From the NCBI GenBank assembly GCA_913041535.1, contig CAJWJK010000003.1, positions 26,953-90,952 of the forward strand: 64,000 nucleotides of DNA, in the 5' to 3' direction. The notes under the pieces were generated by a model. That model searched no databases, had not been told where the DNA came from, and worked only from the letters and a program-made list of their open reading frames with translations. The translations under genes and the position numbers were made by a program. Every line of letters starts with the position of its first letter. The first letter of the stretch is position 1. This document shows, in pieces, positions 1-8,830 of the stretch. The DNA comes from an uncultured Alphaproteobacteria bacterium. GTDB taxonomy: Bacteria; Pseudomonadota; Alphaproteobacteria; VGEJ01.

Positions 1-925
1 CCTCTAGATCTGAGAAGCCGATATTGCGCAACCCCAATAGAATATTTGAAAAACCTAGGTTGCTTTGGAACCATTGTGGTTGGGTCGGGAATCCAATGAA
101 TGTTTGTGATTCTGAGCCAGACGCAATGTCCAGGGTCCAAGTTCCATTGCGCATCCAACCAACAACTGTATCGGGTTGATTTTGGCAAAGGTCGCTTCCA
201 AAACCAATACGGTCTGTTCCCATAAGTTCGGCAGTTCGCGCTACCATCGTACAAAAATCTTCGATAGAACAATTTGATCCATTGTTCAGATGGTGAGGAT
301 ATAGCGAGAATCCAAACATTCCACGATTTTCAGCAAGGGCTTTTATAACTTCGTTAGTTTTGTTTCGGGGTGATGGATGCCAAAAAGAGGGATTAGCATG
401 GCTTATGGCAATTGGGCGATCTGAAAAATCAATGGCGTCTAACGTAGATCTTTTCGACGAGTGACTCATGTCAATTATCATGCCCAAACGGTTCATTTCG
501 CGAATTGCCTCGCGGCCCATACGCGTAATGCCGCTATCGTTATCTTCATAACATCCTGTAGCAAGGAGACTTTGGTTGTTGTACGACAGCTGCATAAATC
601 TAACGCCCAGCTGATGGAAAATTTCAATTAGACCGATGTCACCCTCTATGGCAGAGCAGTTCTGAAAACCCAATATGATTGCTGTTCGCCCTTCCTTATG
701 TGCCTCACGGATATCAGCAGAAGTTCGTCCTGGTACAATATGTTCAGAGAAATTTTCGAAATATCTATTCCACACACTGATATTCTTAATAGTTTGGGGG
801 AAGTTTTCGTGGTAGCAGATTGTCACGTGAACGGCAGCAACACCTGATCTATTCATGTCGTGAAAGATCTCTTTAGACCATTTGCAGTATTGCAAGGCAT
901 CAATGATAAAGGGTTTTTCAATCAT
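1..925 (-). CDS. Membrane dipeptidase (peptidase M19) family protein, partial
   Basis: This is the N-terminal 308 codons of a gene that runs off the left edge; I translated it by hand from the ATG at 925. The family contains zinc dipeptidases of the TIM-barrel amidohydrolase type. Visible family motifs are the glutamate in SAIEGD, the first histidine in IIDMSHSS and the second in AISHANP, which match three metal ligands of renal dipeptidase. The usual N-terminal HxD metal motif (as in DGHND) is absent; the equivalent place reads IIDALQY. It may therefore bind metal differently or act on another substrate. The gene is divergent from hslV, with a 190-base spacer. The family is clear from the motifs; the substrate is unknown. 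Confidence 0.8.
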   Translation of the reverse strand, partial: MIEKPFIIDALQYCKWSKEIFHDMNRSGVAAVHVTICYHENFPQTIKNISVWNRYFENFSEHIVPGRTSADIREAHKEGRTAIILGFQNCSAIEGDIGLIEIFHQLGVRFMQLSYNNQSLLATGCYEDNDSGITRMGREAIREMNRLGMIIDMSHSSKRSTLDAIDFSDRPIAISHANPSFWHPSPRNKTNEVIKALAENRGMFGFSLYPHHLNNGSNCSIEDFCTMVARTAELMGTDRIGFGSDLCQNQPDTVVGWMRNGTWTLDIASGSESQTFIGFPTQPQWFQSNLGFSNILLGLRNIGFSDLE

Positions 926-1018
926 CCTTGGGTTTCCGTCGTTAGACTCGCATGACTAAAGTTTCAATGTCCGCATCTATAGTTTTTAAATATAATCACT
1001 AGATGTTGGCAATTCGAC

Positions 1019-1047
1019 CTTGATCTCTCATCCTAAATTACCACATC
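1019..1047 (+). promoter_or_regulatory. Candidate heat-shock (RpoH-type) promoter for hslVU
   Basis: CTTGAT at 1019-1024 and CACATC at 1042-1047 are 17 bases apart and lie about 70 bases before hslV. This resembles the sigma-32 pattern CTTGAA...CCCCAT, and hslVU is heat-shock regulated in many proteobacteria. The match is imperfect and the call is tentative. Confidence 0.3.
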
Positions 1048-1115
1048 GTGTTAAGGAATTCGATTGCCTGAGCATGGGTGTCGGTGTAATCGTCTCTTGA
1101 TTGGCAGGAAAGTGA

Positions 1116-1673
1116 ATGAGCACTAAGGAAAATTCAAGTTGGCATGGGACTACGATCCTTTCGGTTCGTAAGAATGGGCTTGTGGTTGTTGCTGGCGATG
1201 GTCAGGTTTCTATGGGGGCGAGCATTGTAAAATCAAATGCTCGAAAAGTTCGGCGGCTAGCTGATGGTGCTGTGATCGCCGGATTTGCCGGAGCTACAGC
1301 AGATGCTTTCACGTTGTTTGAGCGCCTAGAGGGGAAGCTCGAGCAACATTCTGGTCATTTGACTAGGGCGGCAGTGGAATTGGCAAAGGATTGGCGGACT
1401 GATCGATATTTGCGCAGATTGGAAGCTTTAATGGCGGTGGCTGATAAAGATACCAGTCTGGTATTGAGTGGCACCGGTGATGTGCTGGAGCCAGAGGATG
1501 GGGTGATAGGTATTGGTTCTGGTGGAAACTATGCGCTTGCCGCCGCACGTGCCTTGATAGATAGAGAGGATCTTGATGCAGAATTGGTAGCCTCTCGAGC
1601 AATGACTATAGCCGCAGGTATTTGCGTGTATACAAATGAATTTATTGTTATGGAGAGCCTTAGTAGCCAATGA
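1116..1673 (+). CDS. hslV: ATP-dependent protease proteolytic subunit HslV (ClpQ)
   Basis: HslV is the threonine peptidase of the HslVU cytoplasmic protease, which degrades misfolded and regulatory proteins. The 185-residue protein carries [10 protein letters not shown] near the N-terminus. By family comparison the catalytic Thr is residue 12, exposed after removal of an 11-residue propeptide as in other alphaproteobacteria. The blocks [35 protein letters not shown] and [21 protein letters not shown] are conserved. The ATG at 1116 follows a purine-rich AGGAAAG ribosome site. The stop overlaps the hslU start by four bases (ATGA), so the two are translationally coupled. Confidence 0.97.
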   Translation: MSTKENSSWHGTTILSVRKNGLVVVAGDGQVSMGASIVKSNARKVRRLADGAVIAGFAGATADAFTLFERLEGKLEQHSGHLTRAAVELAKDWRTDRYLRRLEALMAVADKDTSLVLSGTGDVLEPEDGVIGIGSGGNYALAAARALIDREDLDAELVASRAMTIAAGICVYTNEFIVMESLSSQ

Positions 1674-2977
1674 CTTCCTTTAGCCCGAGAGAGATTGTTT
1701 CGGAGCTCGACCGATTTATTGTTGGGCAGGATGAAGCGAAGAGAGCTGTTGCGATAGCATTGAGAAATCGCTGGCGCCGTCAGCAATTGCCCGAGGAATT
1801 GCGAGATGAGGTGCTGCCTAAGAATATTCTAATGATTGGGCCGACGGGTGTCGGGAAGACAGAAATATCGCGACGTTTAGCCCGGTTGGCTCAAGCCCCG
1901 TTTATTAAAGTGGAGGCGACCAAGTTCACAGAGGTGGGTTATGTGGGTCGCGACGTAGAACAAATTGTTCGTGATCTTGTAGAGTTGGCAATATCTATGA
2001 TTAAGGAACGGAGTCGTGCTGAGGTGAATGCTAAAGCTGAATTAGCCGCAGAAGCGCGCGTATTAGATGCCTTGGTCGGAGAGCAAGCTAGCGAGGAAAC
2101 ACGAGCTAAATTCCGCACAATGTTGAGAGACGGCACTCTTGACAACAAGGAAATAGAAATTGATGTACAAGAGAGTACCGCGGGTTTGCCAACTTTTGAC
2201 ATTCCTGGCATGCCAGGAAGTCAGGTCGGTATGATAAATCTTAACGATATGTTGGGTAAGGCGTTAGGACAACGCAGCAAGCCGCGACGTATGACAGTTG
2301 CAGAATCATATGAGGTTCTGGTGTCGGAGGAAAGTGACAAACTTTTGGATCCGGATAAGGTGGTGCGCAGTGCGATAGAGTTGGTAGAGCAGAATGGGAT
2401 CGTATTTTTGGATGAAATCGACAAAATAACTGCGCGTTCAGAGCGAATAGGGGCAGATGTTAGTCGGGAGGGGGTTCAGCGAGATCTTTTACCATTGATA
2501 GAGGGAACGACAGTAGCAACGAAACATGGAACAGTGAAAACGGACCACATTCTGTTTATTGCATCTGGCGCATTTCATCTTTCCAAGCCTGCAGACCTTC
2601 TGCCAGAATTACAAGGGAGGTTGCCAATTCGTGTGGAGCTTACGCCGCTGAGCCGTGACGATTTCAAATGTATACTGACTGAGCCTGAGGCGAGCCTTAT
2701 CACACAATATGTAGCATTGCTGGCAACTGAAAGCGTTACAATTGAATTTACTGAGGATGGCATAAATCAGATTGCTGATTTAGCTGCTGAGGTAAATGAA
2801 AATGTTGAAAATATTGGAGCACGTCGCCTACATACTGTCATGGAACGTCTTCTTGAGGAGATTAGTTTTAATGCAACCGATAAAGCTGGCACTAGCATAA
2901 CAATCGATGGCTCGTACGTGCGAGATCAGGTAGGTGATTTGGTAAAAGATGCTGATTTATCGCGTTTTATATTGTAG
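1670..2977 (+). CDS. hslU: ATP-dependent protease ATPase subunit HslU (ClpY)
   Basis: HslU is the AAA+ unfoldase that feeds substrates to HslV. The 435-residue length is normal. Walker A is GPTGVGKT at residues 57-64, Walker B is IVFLDEID near residue 245, and the region between them is the inserted I domain that gates substrate entry. [12 protein letters not shown] and [18 protein letters not shown] are the sensor regions. The C-terminus DLSRFIL matches the tail that docks into HslV. It overlaps hslV by four bases. The convergent smr gene ends 36 bases downstream and no intrinsic terminator is visible between them. Confidence 0.97.
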   Translation: MTSFSPREIVSELDRFIVGQDEAKRAVAIALRNRWRRQQLPEELRDEVLPKNILMIGPTGVGKTEISRRLARLAQAPFIKVEATKFTEVGYVGRDVEQIVRDLVELAISMIKERSRAEVNAKAELAAEARVLDALVGEQASEETRAKFRTMLRDGTLDNKEIEIDVQESTAGLPTFDIPGMPGSQVGMINLNDMLGKALGQRSKPRRMTVAESYEVLVSEESDKLLDPDKVVRSAIELVEQNGIVFLDEIDKITARSERIGADVSREGVQRDLLPLIEGTTVATKHGTVKTDHILFIASGAFHLSKPADLLPELQGRLPIRVELTPLSRDDFKCILTEPEASLITQYVALLATESVTIEFTEDGINQIADLAAEVNENVENIGARRLHTVMERLLEEISFNATDKAGTSITIDGSYVRDQVGDLVKDADLSRFIL

Positions 2978-3013
2978 CGCGAGAGGACCACTGAATAGCA
3001 TTGATAGAAGTAG

Positions 3014-3598
3014 TCACCGTTGTCTCCGGAGGAGAACATACAGTGCGCCAGCGCCTCCATCATGTGGCTGTGCTGGACAGTAAGCTACTACACGGGCTCC
3101 ATTTTCTTGTTCGTTGAGCCATTGAGGGACGGCTGTACGGAGAATTCCTGTGGAAGATGCTCCGTGATTAGAGTATTCGTCGTGCCGCTTAGAGGATCCT
3201 TTTCCTGTAATGATAAGGACACAACGTTTACCAGATGCAAAGGATGATTCGAGGAAAGTATCAAGCTCATTGCGGGCTTGCTTCTGAGTGAATCCGTGTA
3301 AGTCGAGATGCGCTTCGATGGGAAACTGCCCTCTCTTGAGTCGCTGCGCAGTGCGTCGATCTAGACCGCTAGAGATATTGGATTTTGGTCGTCTGTGAGA
3401 GATTTTTTGCGATTTTGGTCGATCTTTGCGATTCGAATGGGCAGTACTTGTAATATTAACTGAGGTAGAAGCAGGTGCCTTATGCTTTTGCAACGGGTTG
3501 TTATCTTTTTCTATGGGTTGAACATCACGCATGGCGCGCTCGAATAAGGATTGATCCGCAATATTGGTCCTAACTGGGTCCCTTGTGCGTCGCGCCAT
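3014..3598 (-). CDS. Smr-domain (MutS2 C-terminal type) protein
   Basis: A 194-residue protein whose second half is an Smr domain: AHLDLHGFTQKQARNELDTF carries the LDLHG signature, followed by VLIITGKGSS and a C-terminal HDGGAGALYVLLRR. Smr domains bind nucleic acid and several are endonucleases; the role of this stand-alone protein is not known. The first half is charged and probably flexible. I place the start at the ATG at 3598 (MARRTRDP), seven bases after the lutC stop and with an AGG upstream; a longer reading frame would overlap lutC. It is the last gene of the lutABC run. Confidence 0.88.
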   Translation of the reverse strand: MARRTRDPVRTNIADQSLFERAMRDVQPIEKDNNPLQKHKAPASTSVNITSTAHSNRKDRPKSQKISHRRPKSNISSGLDRRTAQRLKRGQFPIEAHLDLHGFTQKQARNELDTFLESSFASGKRCVLIITGKGSSKRHDEYSNHGASSTGILRTAVPQWLNEQENGARVVAYCPAQPHDGGAGALYVLLRRQR

Positions 3599-3605
3599 TT
3601 CGTAC

Positions 3606-4292
3606 CTAAAGGTGTGCGTTAACAATAACGATATGTAAACGTTTGGGCCCATGTGCGCCCAGCTCTAGTTTTAGCGCTATATCTCCCGTGCGGGAGGGGC
3701 CAGTTACAAAATTTAGAACTCGTGGCATTTGGGAGTGTGGCTGCTCGGTTTCTGGAGGTTTCAATCTTTTAATTGCTTCCTCATAGCTTCCTACGATAGT
3801 CGATGCTCCAACGATAGCGATATGATTCTCTGGTAAGAAATTAAGACTGGTAGGTGTTTGGGGTGAAGAAGCGAACATAAGGGTTCCGGTTTCGGAAATG
3901 CCAGCAAGTGCTAGATTGAGACCAACCTCATCATCTTTTTCTGGTATGCCCGTGCGAATAGATAAAAAAGAGTGATCCGACCATGACAAACCCTCAAGGG
4001 TAGGATTTCGGGCTATGACAAGTGACGGTGGGAGATTGTTATGAGCAAGCCAGTTAGCGACAGATCTTGGAATATCTTGAGGCGTTGAAACTCGTTCTAT
4101 GGAACAGTTCGCAGCTAAAGCTAACTCTTCAAATATTGGTATTCGGTCATTAGCCTTTGGGTTGCCTCTATTGGGAATTGGCTGGGGTTTTGGGGTGATT
4201 AACTGTTGTCTTATATCGTTAAGCTCAGACTTTTCGTCCGTGCGGTCTAGGGTGCTCCGTAGTTTATTCAGGATTTGGTCACGGGAACTCAT
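3606..4292 (-). CDS. lutC: Lactate utilization protein C (LUD domain)
   Basis: A 228-residue LUD-domain protein. LutC is one of three proteins of the LutABC complex that oxidises L-lactate to pyruvate in the cytoplasm. The family core is visible as AGISETGTLMFASSPQTPTSLNFLPENHIAIV and the C-terminal VTGPSRTGDIALKLELGAHGPKRLHIVIV. Its start overlaps the lutB stop by four bases (ATGA), so expression is coupled. The homologous name YkgG is used in enterobacteria. No lactate permease or LutR-type regulator is in the window. Confidence 0.93.
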   Translation of the reverse strand: MSSRDQILNKLRSTLDRTDEKSELNDIRQQLITPKPQPIPNRGNPKANDRIPIFEELALAANCSIERVSTPQDIPRSVANWLAHNNLPPSLVIARNPTLEGLSWSDHSFLSIRTGIPEKDDEVGLNLALAGISETGTLMFASSPQTPTSLNFLPENHIAIVGASTIVGSYEEAIKRLKPPETEQPHSQMPRVLNFVTGPSRTGDIALKLELGAHGPKRLHIVIVNAHL

Positions 4293-5731
4293 TTATGAAC
4301 CTGTTGATTTTCGTGCGTCCGGCGGGACGATCGCCAAAGAGTGTGAAATGCTTGCTCTTCAGGCGCTGGAAGATCGCGGCCGTATGTCCAACCACGAGAG
4401 AGAGGGAGGGAGGGAAGCCAACCACTTTTCTTGCTAATGGTTAAGAAGAAGGATGCTGCAAGGTTTGAAATAAGGCGATATATCTTAGGATGAAGTGTTA
4501 TGAACGCCCAGCAGCGCACAATCATGCGTTCACGGGTCAAGTTAATTCTTTCTTTAAAAGCTTTTTCTCTCCAGTGCCGCATCATTTTGGGTAAAGGGAT
4601 ATGCATTGGGCATACTTCCTCACAGCGTCCGCAAAAACTTGATGCAAAAGGTAGGTGATGTGCAGTTTGCAGGTCGGTTAGCGCTGGTGTTAGGACAGCC
4701 CCCATTGGTCCCGAATATACCCAGCCATAAGCTTGTCCTCCGATTGCACCAAAGACCGGGCAATGATTTAGGCAGGCACCGCAGCGAATGCAACGGAGGA
4801 TATCCTGAAACTCAGTTCCAACCAGGTCTGTCCTGCCATTGTCAACAAGAACAACATGGAAGGCACTAGGGCCATCAAGCTCGCCTTCACGTTTGGGTCC
4901 CGTAACAACGGTTGTATAGGTAGAAAATTCTTGACCTGTTGCTGAGCGAGCAAGAAGGCGCAGCATGGTCAATCCGTCTTCCACCGTTGGAATCACCTTT
5001 TCAATGCCAGTAACGACAATATGGGTTTTTGGGAGAGAAAGAGACAAGTCTGCATTGCCTTCGTTTGTAACAATTACTGCCGAGCCGGTCTCAGCTACAA
5101 GAAAATTCGCGCCAGTAATACCAACATCTGCATCCAGGTACCGTTGGCGCATGACTGCTCTGCCCTCTGCTACAATATCCGCAGGGTCATTAAGAGATCT
5201 ATCGGGGTCAAGGTCTTTGTGGTGCTTGTAGAACAACTCAGCAATCTGAGCTTTAGTTTTGTGAACAGCAGGTGCAACTATATGCCCAGGTGCTTCGTTA
5301 GCGAGTTGAATAATATATTCGCCCAAATCCGTTTCAATGGGCTCAATATTGTTAGAGCTTAAAAAATGATTGAGGTCGATTTCTTCAGTAACCATCGATT
5401 TTGCTTTTGTTACCGTACGGGCTCTTTTTTCTTTGCACAATTTGAGAATAGTGTTGCGCGCTTCTTCAGCGCTCGAGCACCAGTGAACGGTGCCACCCGA
5501 TTTCTTGACCTCTGTTTCGAAGCGTTCAAGGTATAGGTCTAAATTGATAATAACGTGGTCCTTCAGTGATTTAGCATGATCTCGAAGATCGTCAAATTCA
5601 GGCAGACGGGCAATGGCTTCCTTTCGGTTACCGGCAAAATTGGTTTCTATGAGGCCGAGAGCTTCCCGCAACAGCGGATCGGAAACTGCTTTCGAGGCAT
5701 TTTTTTGAAAATGTGGGCTTGTGATCTTCAT
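4289..5731 (-). CDS. lutB: Lactate utilization iron-sulfur protein LutB
   Basis: LutB is the iron-sulfur subunit of the LutABC lactate oxidation complex. The 480 residues hold an N-terminal LUD domain (about 60-300, including ITGANFLVAETGSAVIVTNEGN). A ferredoxin-type region follows, with Cys 314, 317, 320 and 324 (CIRCGACLNHC) and Cys 367, 370 and 374 (CGRCEEVC), expected to bind [4Fe-4S] clusters. The C-terminal hundred residues contain a hydrophobic stretch near LAASFFLTISK. The start codon directly abuts the lutA stop (TAA then ATG) and the end overlaps lutC by four bases. Confidence 0.95.
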   Translation of the reverse strand: MKITSPHFQKNASKAVSDPLLREALGLIETNFAGNRKEAIARLPEFDDLRDHAKSLKDHVIINLDLYLERFETEVKKSGGTVHWCSSAEEARNTILKLCKEKRARTVTKAKSMVTEEIDLNHFLSSNNIEPIETDLGEYIIQLANEAPGHIVAPAVHKTKAQIAELFYKHHKDLDPDRSLNDPADIVAEGRAVMRQRYLDADVGITGANFLVAETGSAVIVTNEGNADLSLSLPKTHIVVTGIEKVIPTVEDGLTMLRLLARSATGQEFSTYTTVVTGPKREGELDGPSAFHVVLVDNGRTDLVGTEFQDILRCIRCGACLNHCPVFGAIGGQAYGWVYSGPMGAVLTPALTDLQTAHHLPFASSFCGRCEEVCPMHIPLPKMMRHWREKAFKERINLTRERMIVRCWAFITLHPKIYRLISNLAASFFLTISKKSGWLPSLPLSRGWTYGRDLPAPEEQAFHTLWRSSRRTHENQQVHK

Positions 5732-6490
5732 TTATCGGCGCTGGCCGATGGCTGGAGTGGTGCCGATTCCAGCCAAAATCTCGGCAATATGACGGACTTC
5801 GATTTTTGATCCCTCACGTCTCAGACGTCCAGCGATATTTAACAGGCAACCAAGATCACCAGACAATACGGTTTGGGCACCAGTTTCAGCAATTGCTGAG
5901 GTTTTGCGGGCCACCATGTCCACAGAAACTTCGGGGTATTTGATACAAAATGTGCCGCCAAAGCCACAGCATTGTTCTGCACCTTTCAACTCTCGGTATT
6001 CTACGCCTCGGGTTTTACGAAGAAGGTTGGACGCTTCATCTCGAATGCCGAGCTCGCGAAGGCTCGAACAGGAGTGATGATAGGTCACGGTGCCGTGGAA
6101 AGGTTCGAGAGACTTATCTACCTTAAGTATTTTAGTAAGAAAGGTAATTAGTTCGTAGGTGCGCTCGGCCAGCTCATGAGCCTGGGGTTCCATAGTTGGG
6201 TCGTCGGCGAAAAGGTCGGGATAATGTTTGATTATCATGCCCGCGCAGGAGCCTGAAGGAACAACCACATAATCATAGTCAGCAAATGCGCTGATAACTT
6301 TTTTAGCTATGGCGATGCTACCATCGCGATCGCCCGAGTTGTACGCGGGTTGCCCGCAACAGGTCTGAATCTTAGGGATTGAAACGGTGCAGCTGTGCGA
6401 TTCTAGAAGTTTGACCGCCGCAAGGCCAACACTTGGTCGGAAGAAATCCACCAAACAGGTAACGAAAAGTGCCACGTTGTGAGTTATCAT
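5732..6490 (-). CDS. lutA: Lactate utilization protein A, (Fe-S)-binding CCG-domain protein
   Basis: LutA has two cysteine-rich CCG domains like those of heterodisulfide reductase and glycolate oxidase GlcF, and works with LutB and LutC in lactate oxidation. In these 252 residues the repeats are visible as VTCLVDFF...QTCCGQPAYNSG and YHHSCSSLRELG...EQCCGFGGTFCIKYPEVS. The gene starts 57 bases after parB with no terminator-like hairpin between, so read-through from the par operon is possible. MITHNVALFVTCL is the probable start; a GTG five codons in would give a more usual length. Confidence 0.94.
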   Translation of the reverse strand: MITHNVALFVTCLVDFFRPSVGLAAVKLLESHSCTVSIPKIQTCCGQPAYNSGDRDGSIAIAKKVISAFADYDYVVVPSGSCAGMIIKHYPDLFADDPTMEPQAHELAERTYELITFLTKILKVDKSLEPFHGTVTYHHSCSSLRELGIRDEASNLLRKTRGVEYRELKGAEQCCGFGGTFCIKYPEVSVDMVARKTSAIAETGAQTVLSGDLGCLLNIAGRLRREGSKIEVRHIAEILAGIGTTPAIGQRR

Positions 6491-6547
6491 AACACGCTGT
6501 GCTCAATCGCCATTTATTTCATTATCGTGGTTGGTTGTATGTGGTGT

Positions 6548-7420
6548 CTAAGATTGTGTTTGTTTGCACAAGCGTTGGCATAAGTCGTCAAGCTGTTCAA
6601 GAGTTTTATAGTTGATGGTGACTCGACCACCACGAGGCCCCCAATCCTCTATGTTCATGACGAGCCCTAGAGCATGCGAGACGTTGCGTTCAAGTTCCGC
6701 CGTATTGGCATCTTTAAGTTTACGTTTTTGAAGTTGTTTGGATGGTTGTTTTGCCAGTCGCTCTGCTTGGCGGACACTCAGGTCTCGCTCGATGATATCT
6801 TTTACTAATTGTAATGGATTATTTGTTGCCAACAACGCACGGCCATGACCAGCGGTTAGCTTGCCGTCTTGAAGTAAGTTTTGTATTGACTCGGGTAAAG
6901 TTAGCAAGCGTAGCGTGTTGGCAACGTGACTTCTGCTTTTGCCAACGGTCTGGGCAATCTGTTCTTGTGTTTGGCTAAACTCATCGATTAGGCGTTGGTA
7001 ACCGTCAGCTTCTTCTATTGCAGTTAAATCTTGCCTTTGAAGGTTTTCGACAAGAGCAAGTTCTAATGCGTCTTCATCGCTTATTTCTTTGACAATTATC
7101 GGCACTTGGTGAAGTTGGGCTAGTTGGGCAGCACGCCAACGGCGCTCACCTGCAAGTATCTGGTAGGAATCAGGCTTTTCATCTGAACGGCGAACAAGAA
7201 TGGGCTGAAGAATGCCTTGAGCGCGAATTGATGCCGCCAATGCTTCGATATCACCCTGAATAAAGGCCTTACGGGGCTGGTGGGGATTAGGCTCTAGCCG
7301 TTCGATCGGCACCGTGTTGGCGGTCTGTACGCGGTCTAACGAAGCGAGTTCTGCTTCATCTTCGCCGAATAAGGCTGAAAGCCCGCGGCCTAGCCCCTTG
7401 TTGCGCATTTCTTCGGTCAT
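6548..7420 (-). CDS. parB: Chromosome partitioning protein ParB
   Basis: ParB binds parS sites, spreads as a CTP-dependent clamp and directs origin segregation with ParA. The 290 residues include the conserved N-terminal KGLGRGLSALFG, the CTP-binding motif GERRWRAAQ, and a helix-turn-helix seen as EQIAQTVGKSRSHVANTLRLLTLP. The C-terminus is the dimerisation part. I start it at the ATG at 7420, which overlaps the parA stop by four bases (ATGA); upstream codons in the frame lie inside parA and do not look like ParB. A perfect parS is 1.4 kb away inside rsmG. Confidence 0.95.
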   Translation of the reverse strand: MTEEMRNKGLGRGLSALFGEDEAELASLDRVQTANTVPIERLEPNPHQPRKAFIQGDIEALAASIRAQGILQPILVRRSDEKPDSYQILAGERRWRAAQLAQLHQVPIIVKEISDEDALELALVENLQRQDLTAIEEADGYQRLIDEFSQTQEQIAQTVGKSRSHVANTLRLLTLPESIQNLLQDGKLTAGHGRALLATNNPLQLVKDIIERDLSVRQAERLAKQPSKQLQKRKLKDANTAELERNVSHALGLVMNIEDWGPRGGRVTINYKTLEQLDDLCQRLCKQTQS

Positions 7421-8223
7421 GCCGCAGCCAGCGTCTCTCGACGCAGGACCTCTCGCGCTAGTGCCATATAGGCAGTGCTTCCTGCACAATGACGATCGTA
7501 GATAAGAGCTGGTTTACCGTGAGACGGAGCTTCAGACATCCTAACATTGCGAGGGATTATAGTTTCATAAACTTTGGACCCCATACAGTTTCGAACGTCT
7601 TCAGCGACTTGGGCAGATAGTTTGTTTCGTTTATCGTACATAGTTAGTACTACTCCTTCGATTCCCAGCGAGGGATTAAAAACACGGCGAACTCGTTGAA
7701 GTGTACGGACAAGTTGAGTTAATCCTTGAAGTGCAAAAAACTCGCATTGAAGGGGGATTAGAACGGTTTGGGAGGCCGTTAAGGCGTTCAGGGTTAGAAA
7801 ACCAAGAGCTGGAGGGCAATCGATTAAAATGTAATCGTGATCGGTTGGTGCGGCTTGTACTGCGTCGAGTAGGCGATATTCGCGTCGTTCAGAGTCGACC
7901 AGTTCTATTTCTGCCCCCATTAGGTCCACTGTCGATGGAACAAGGTCGAGGCCAGGGATTTCGGTGTATCGGTGAGCTTCATGTAGTGGTTTGGATCCTT
8001 CAATAACTTCGTAAGTTGATACGGAGCCAGCAGCTGCGGTCAGACCTAAACCCGTGGTGGCATTGCCTTGGGGGTCCGCATCAATCAATAGGGTGCGCCT
8101 GCCTACAGCAGCAAGGGCTGTTGCTAGATTAATTGCCGTCGTTGTTTTACCAACGCCGCCCTTTTGATTGGCGACAGAAATGATCCGTTGGCTACGTTTG
8201 GGCGATAGAGTCGAATCAGGAAT
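7417..8223 (-). CDS. parA: Chromosome partitioning ATPase ParA, probable ATT start
   Basis: ParA is the deviant-Walker ATPase that moves ParB-parS complexes. The reading frame shows SVANQKGGVGKTTTAINL and LLIDADPQGNATTGLG, then DYILIDCPPALGFLTLNAL and LIPLQCEFFALQGL, all standard. No ATG, GTG or TTG lies between the upstream in-frame stop and the Walker A motif. The best start is the ATT at 8223-8221, giving [20 protein letters not shown], 268 residues, the usual ParA length. AAAGGG lies seven bases before that ATT, an excellent ribosome site. The first ordinary start codon (TTG at 8088) would remove the ATP-binding loop. The gene overlaps the rsmG end by eight bases. Confidence 0.92.
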   Translation of the reverse strand: MPDSTLSPKRSQRIISVANQKGGVGKTTTAINLATALAAVGRRTLLIDADPQGNATTGLGLTAAAGSVSTYEVIEGSKPLHEAHRYTEIPGLDLVPSTVDLMGAEIELVDSERREYRLLDAVQAAPTDHDYILIDCPPALGFLTLNALTASQTVLIPLQCEFFALQGLTQLVRTLQRVRRVFNPSLGIEGVVLTMYDKRNKLSAQVAEDVRNCMGSKVYETIIPRNVRMSEAPSHGKPALIYDRHCAGSTAYMALAREVLRRETLAAA

Positions 8224-8830
8224 TGTCGAACCCTTTCACGCGCAAGATAACACCCGAAGCATGTGACCGACTTTTCACAAGTTCTAGCTGTATTGTCGGA
8301 TATTTGGCCAGTGCCGTCAATTCGGTGCCAAATTTTGAGCCTTTTATGAATAGGCCCAATGTGTCCTGTTTGGCAAAGGCGTTGGCAAGATCAATTAGCT
8401 TTGCCAATGGCCCGATAGCTCGCGCCGTTATTACATCGGCGTTTAGCTTGGTCATATCTTCGATACGTTGACAATGTATAGTTACTTTTGTAGCAGTTTG
8501 GCGTGCTGTAGCACGAAGAAATTCGCACTTTCGCTGGTTGCTTTCAATCAGATGAACATCGGGAGCGCCCATTATCGCAAGCACTAGACCTGGAAAGCCT
8601 GCCCCGGCTCCTAAGTCAACCCAGGTTTGGCATGTAGGGGGAGCTAGCGCTAATAGTTGCGCTGAATCTAGGAAGTGGCGCCGCCAAATATCGGCCAGGG
8701 ATGCCTCGCTGACAAGATTAACGCCTCTGTTCCATTTAATTAACGCATCTGCGAAAAGTTCAAGACGTGACATTGTTTCACGTGAAACACTAGTTGCGAC
8801 ACAAAAGGCCTCGGGGGTTAATGGCCTCAC
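8216..8830 (-). CDS. rsmG: 16S rRNA (guanine527-N7)-methyltransferase RsmG (GidB)
   Basis: RsmG methylates G527 of 16S rRNA using S-adenosylmethionine; loss gives low-level streptomycin resistance in several bacteria. The 204 residues include the SAM-binding motif [17 protein letters not shown], then [15 protein letters not shown] and [15 protein letters not shown]. It begins at a GTG at 8830 preceded by AGGTGAGG, and the start overlaps the mnmG stop (GTGA). The first codons contain a perfect parS palindrome (8774-8789), so this stretch serves both as coding sequence and as the ParB-binding site. Confidence 0.95.
   Translation of the reverse strand: MRPLTPEAFCVATSVSRETMSRLELFADALIKWNRGVNLVSEASLADIWRRHFLDSAQLLALAPPTCQTWVDLGAGAGFPGLVLAIMGAPDVHLIESNQRKCEFLRATARQTATKVTIHCQRIEDMTKLNADVITARAIGPLAKLIDLANAFAKQDTLGLFIKGSKFGTELTALAKYPTIQLELVKSRSHASGVILRVKGFDNS
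8774..8789. promoter_or_regulatory. parS site (ParB-binding palindrome) inside rsmG
   Basis: TGTTTCACGTGAAACA is a perfect 16-base palindrome and equals the widely conserved bacterial parS sequence. It encodes part of VSRET near the RsmG N-terminus and lies 1.4 kb from parB. I found no second perfect copy in the window. Confidence 0.93.
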
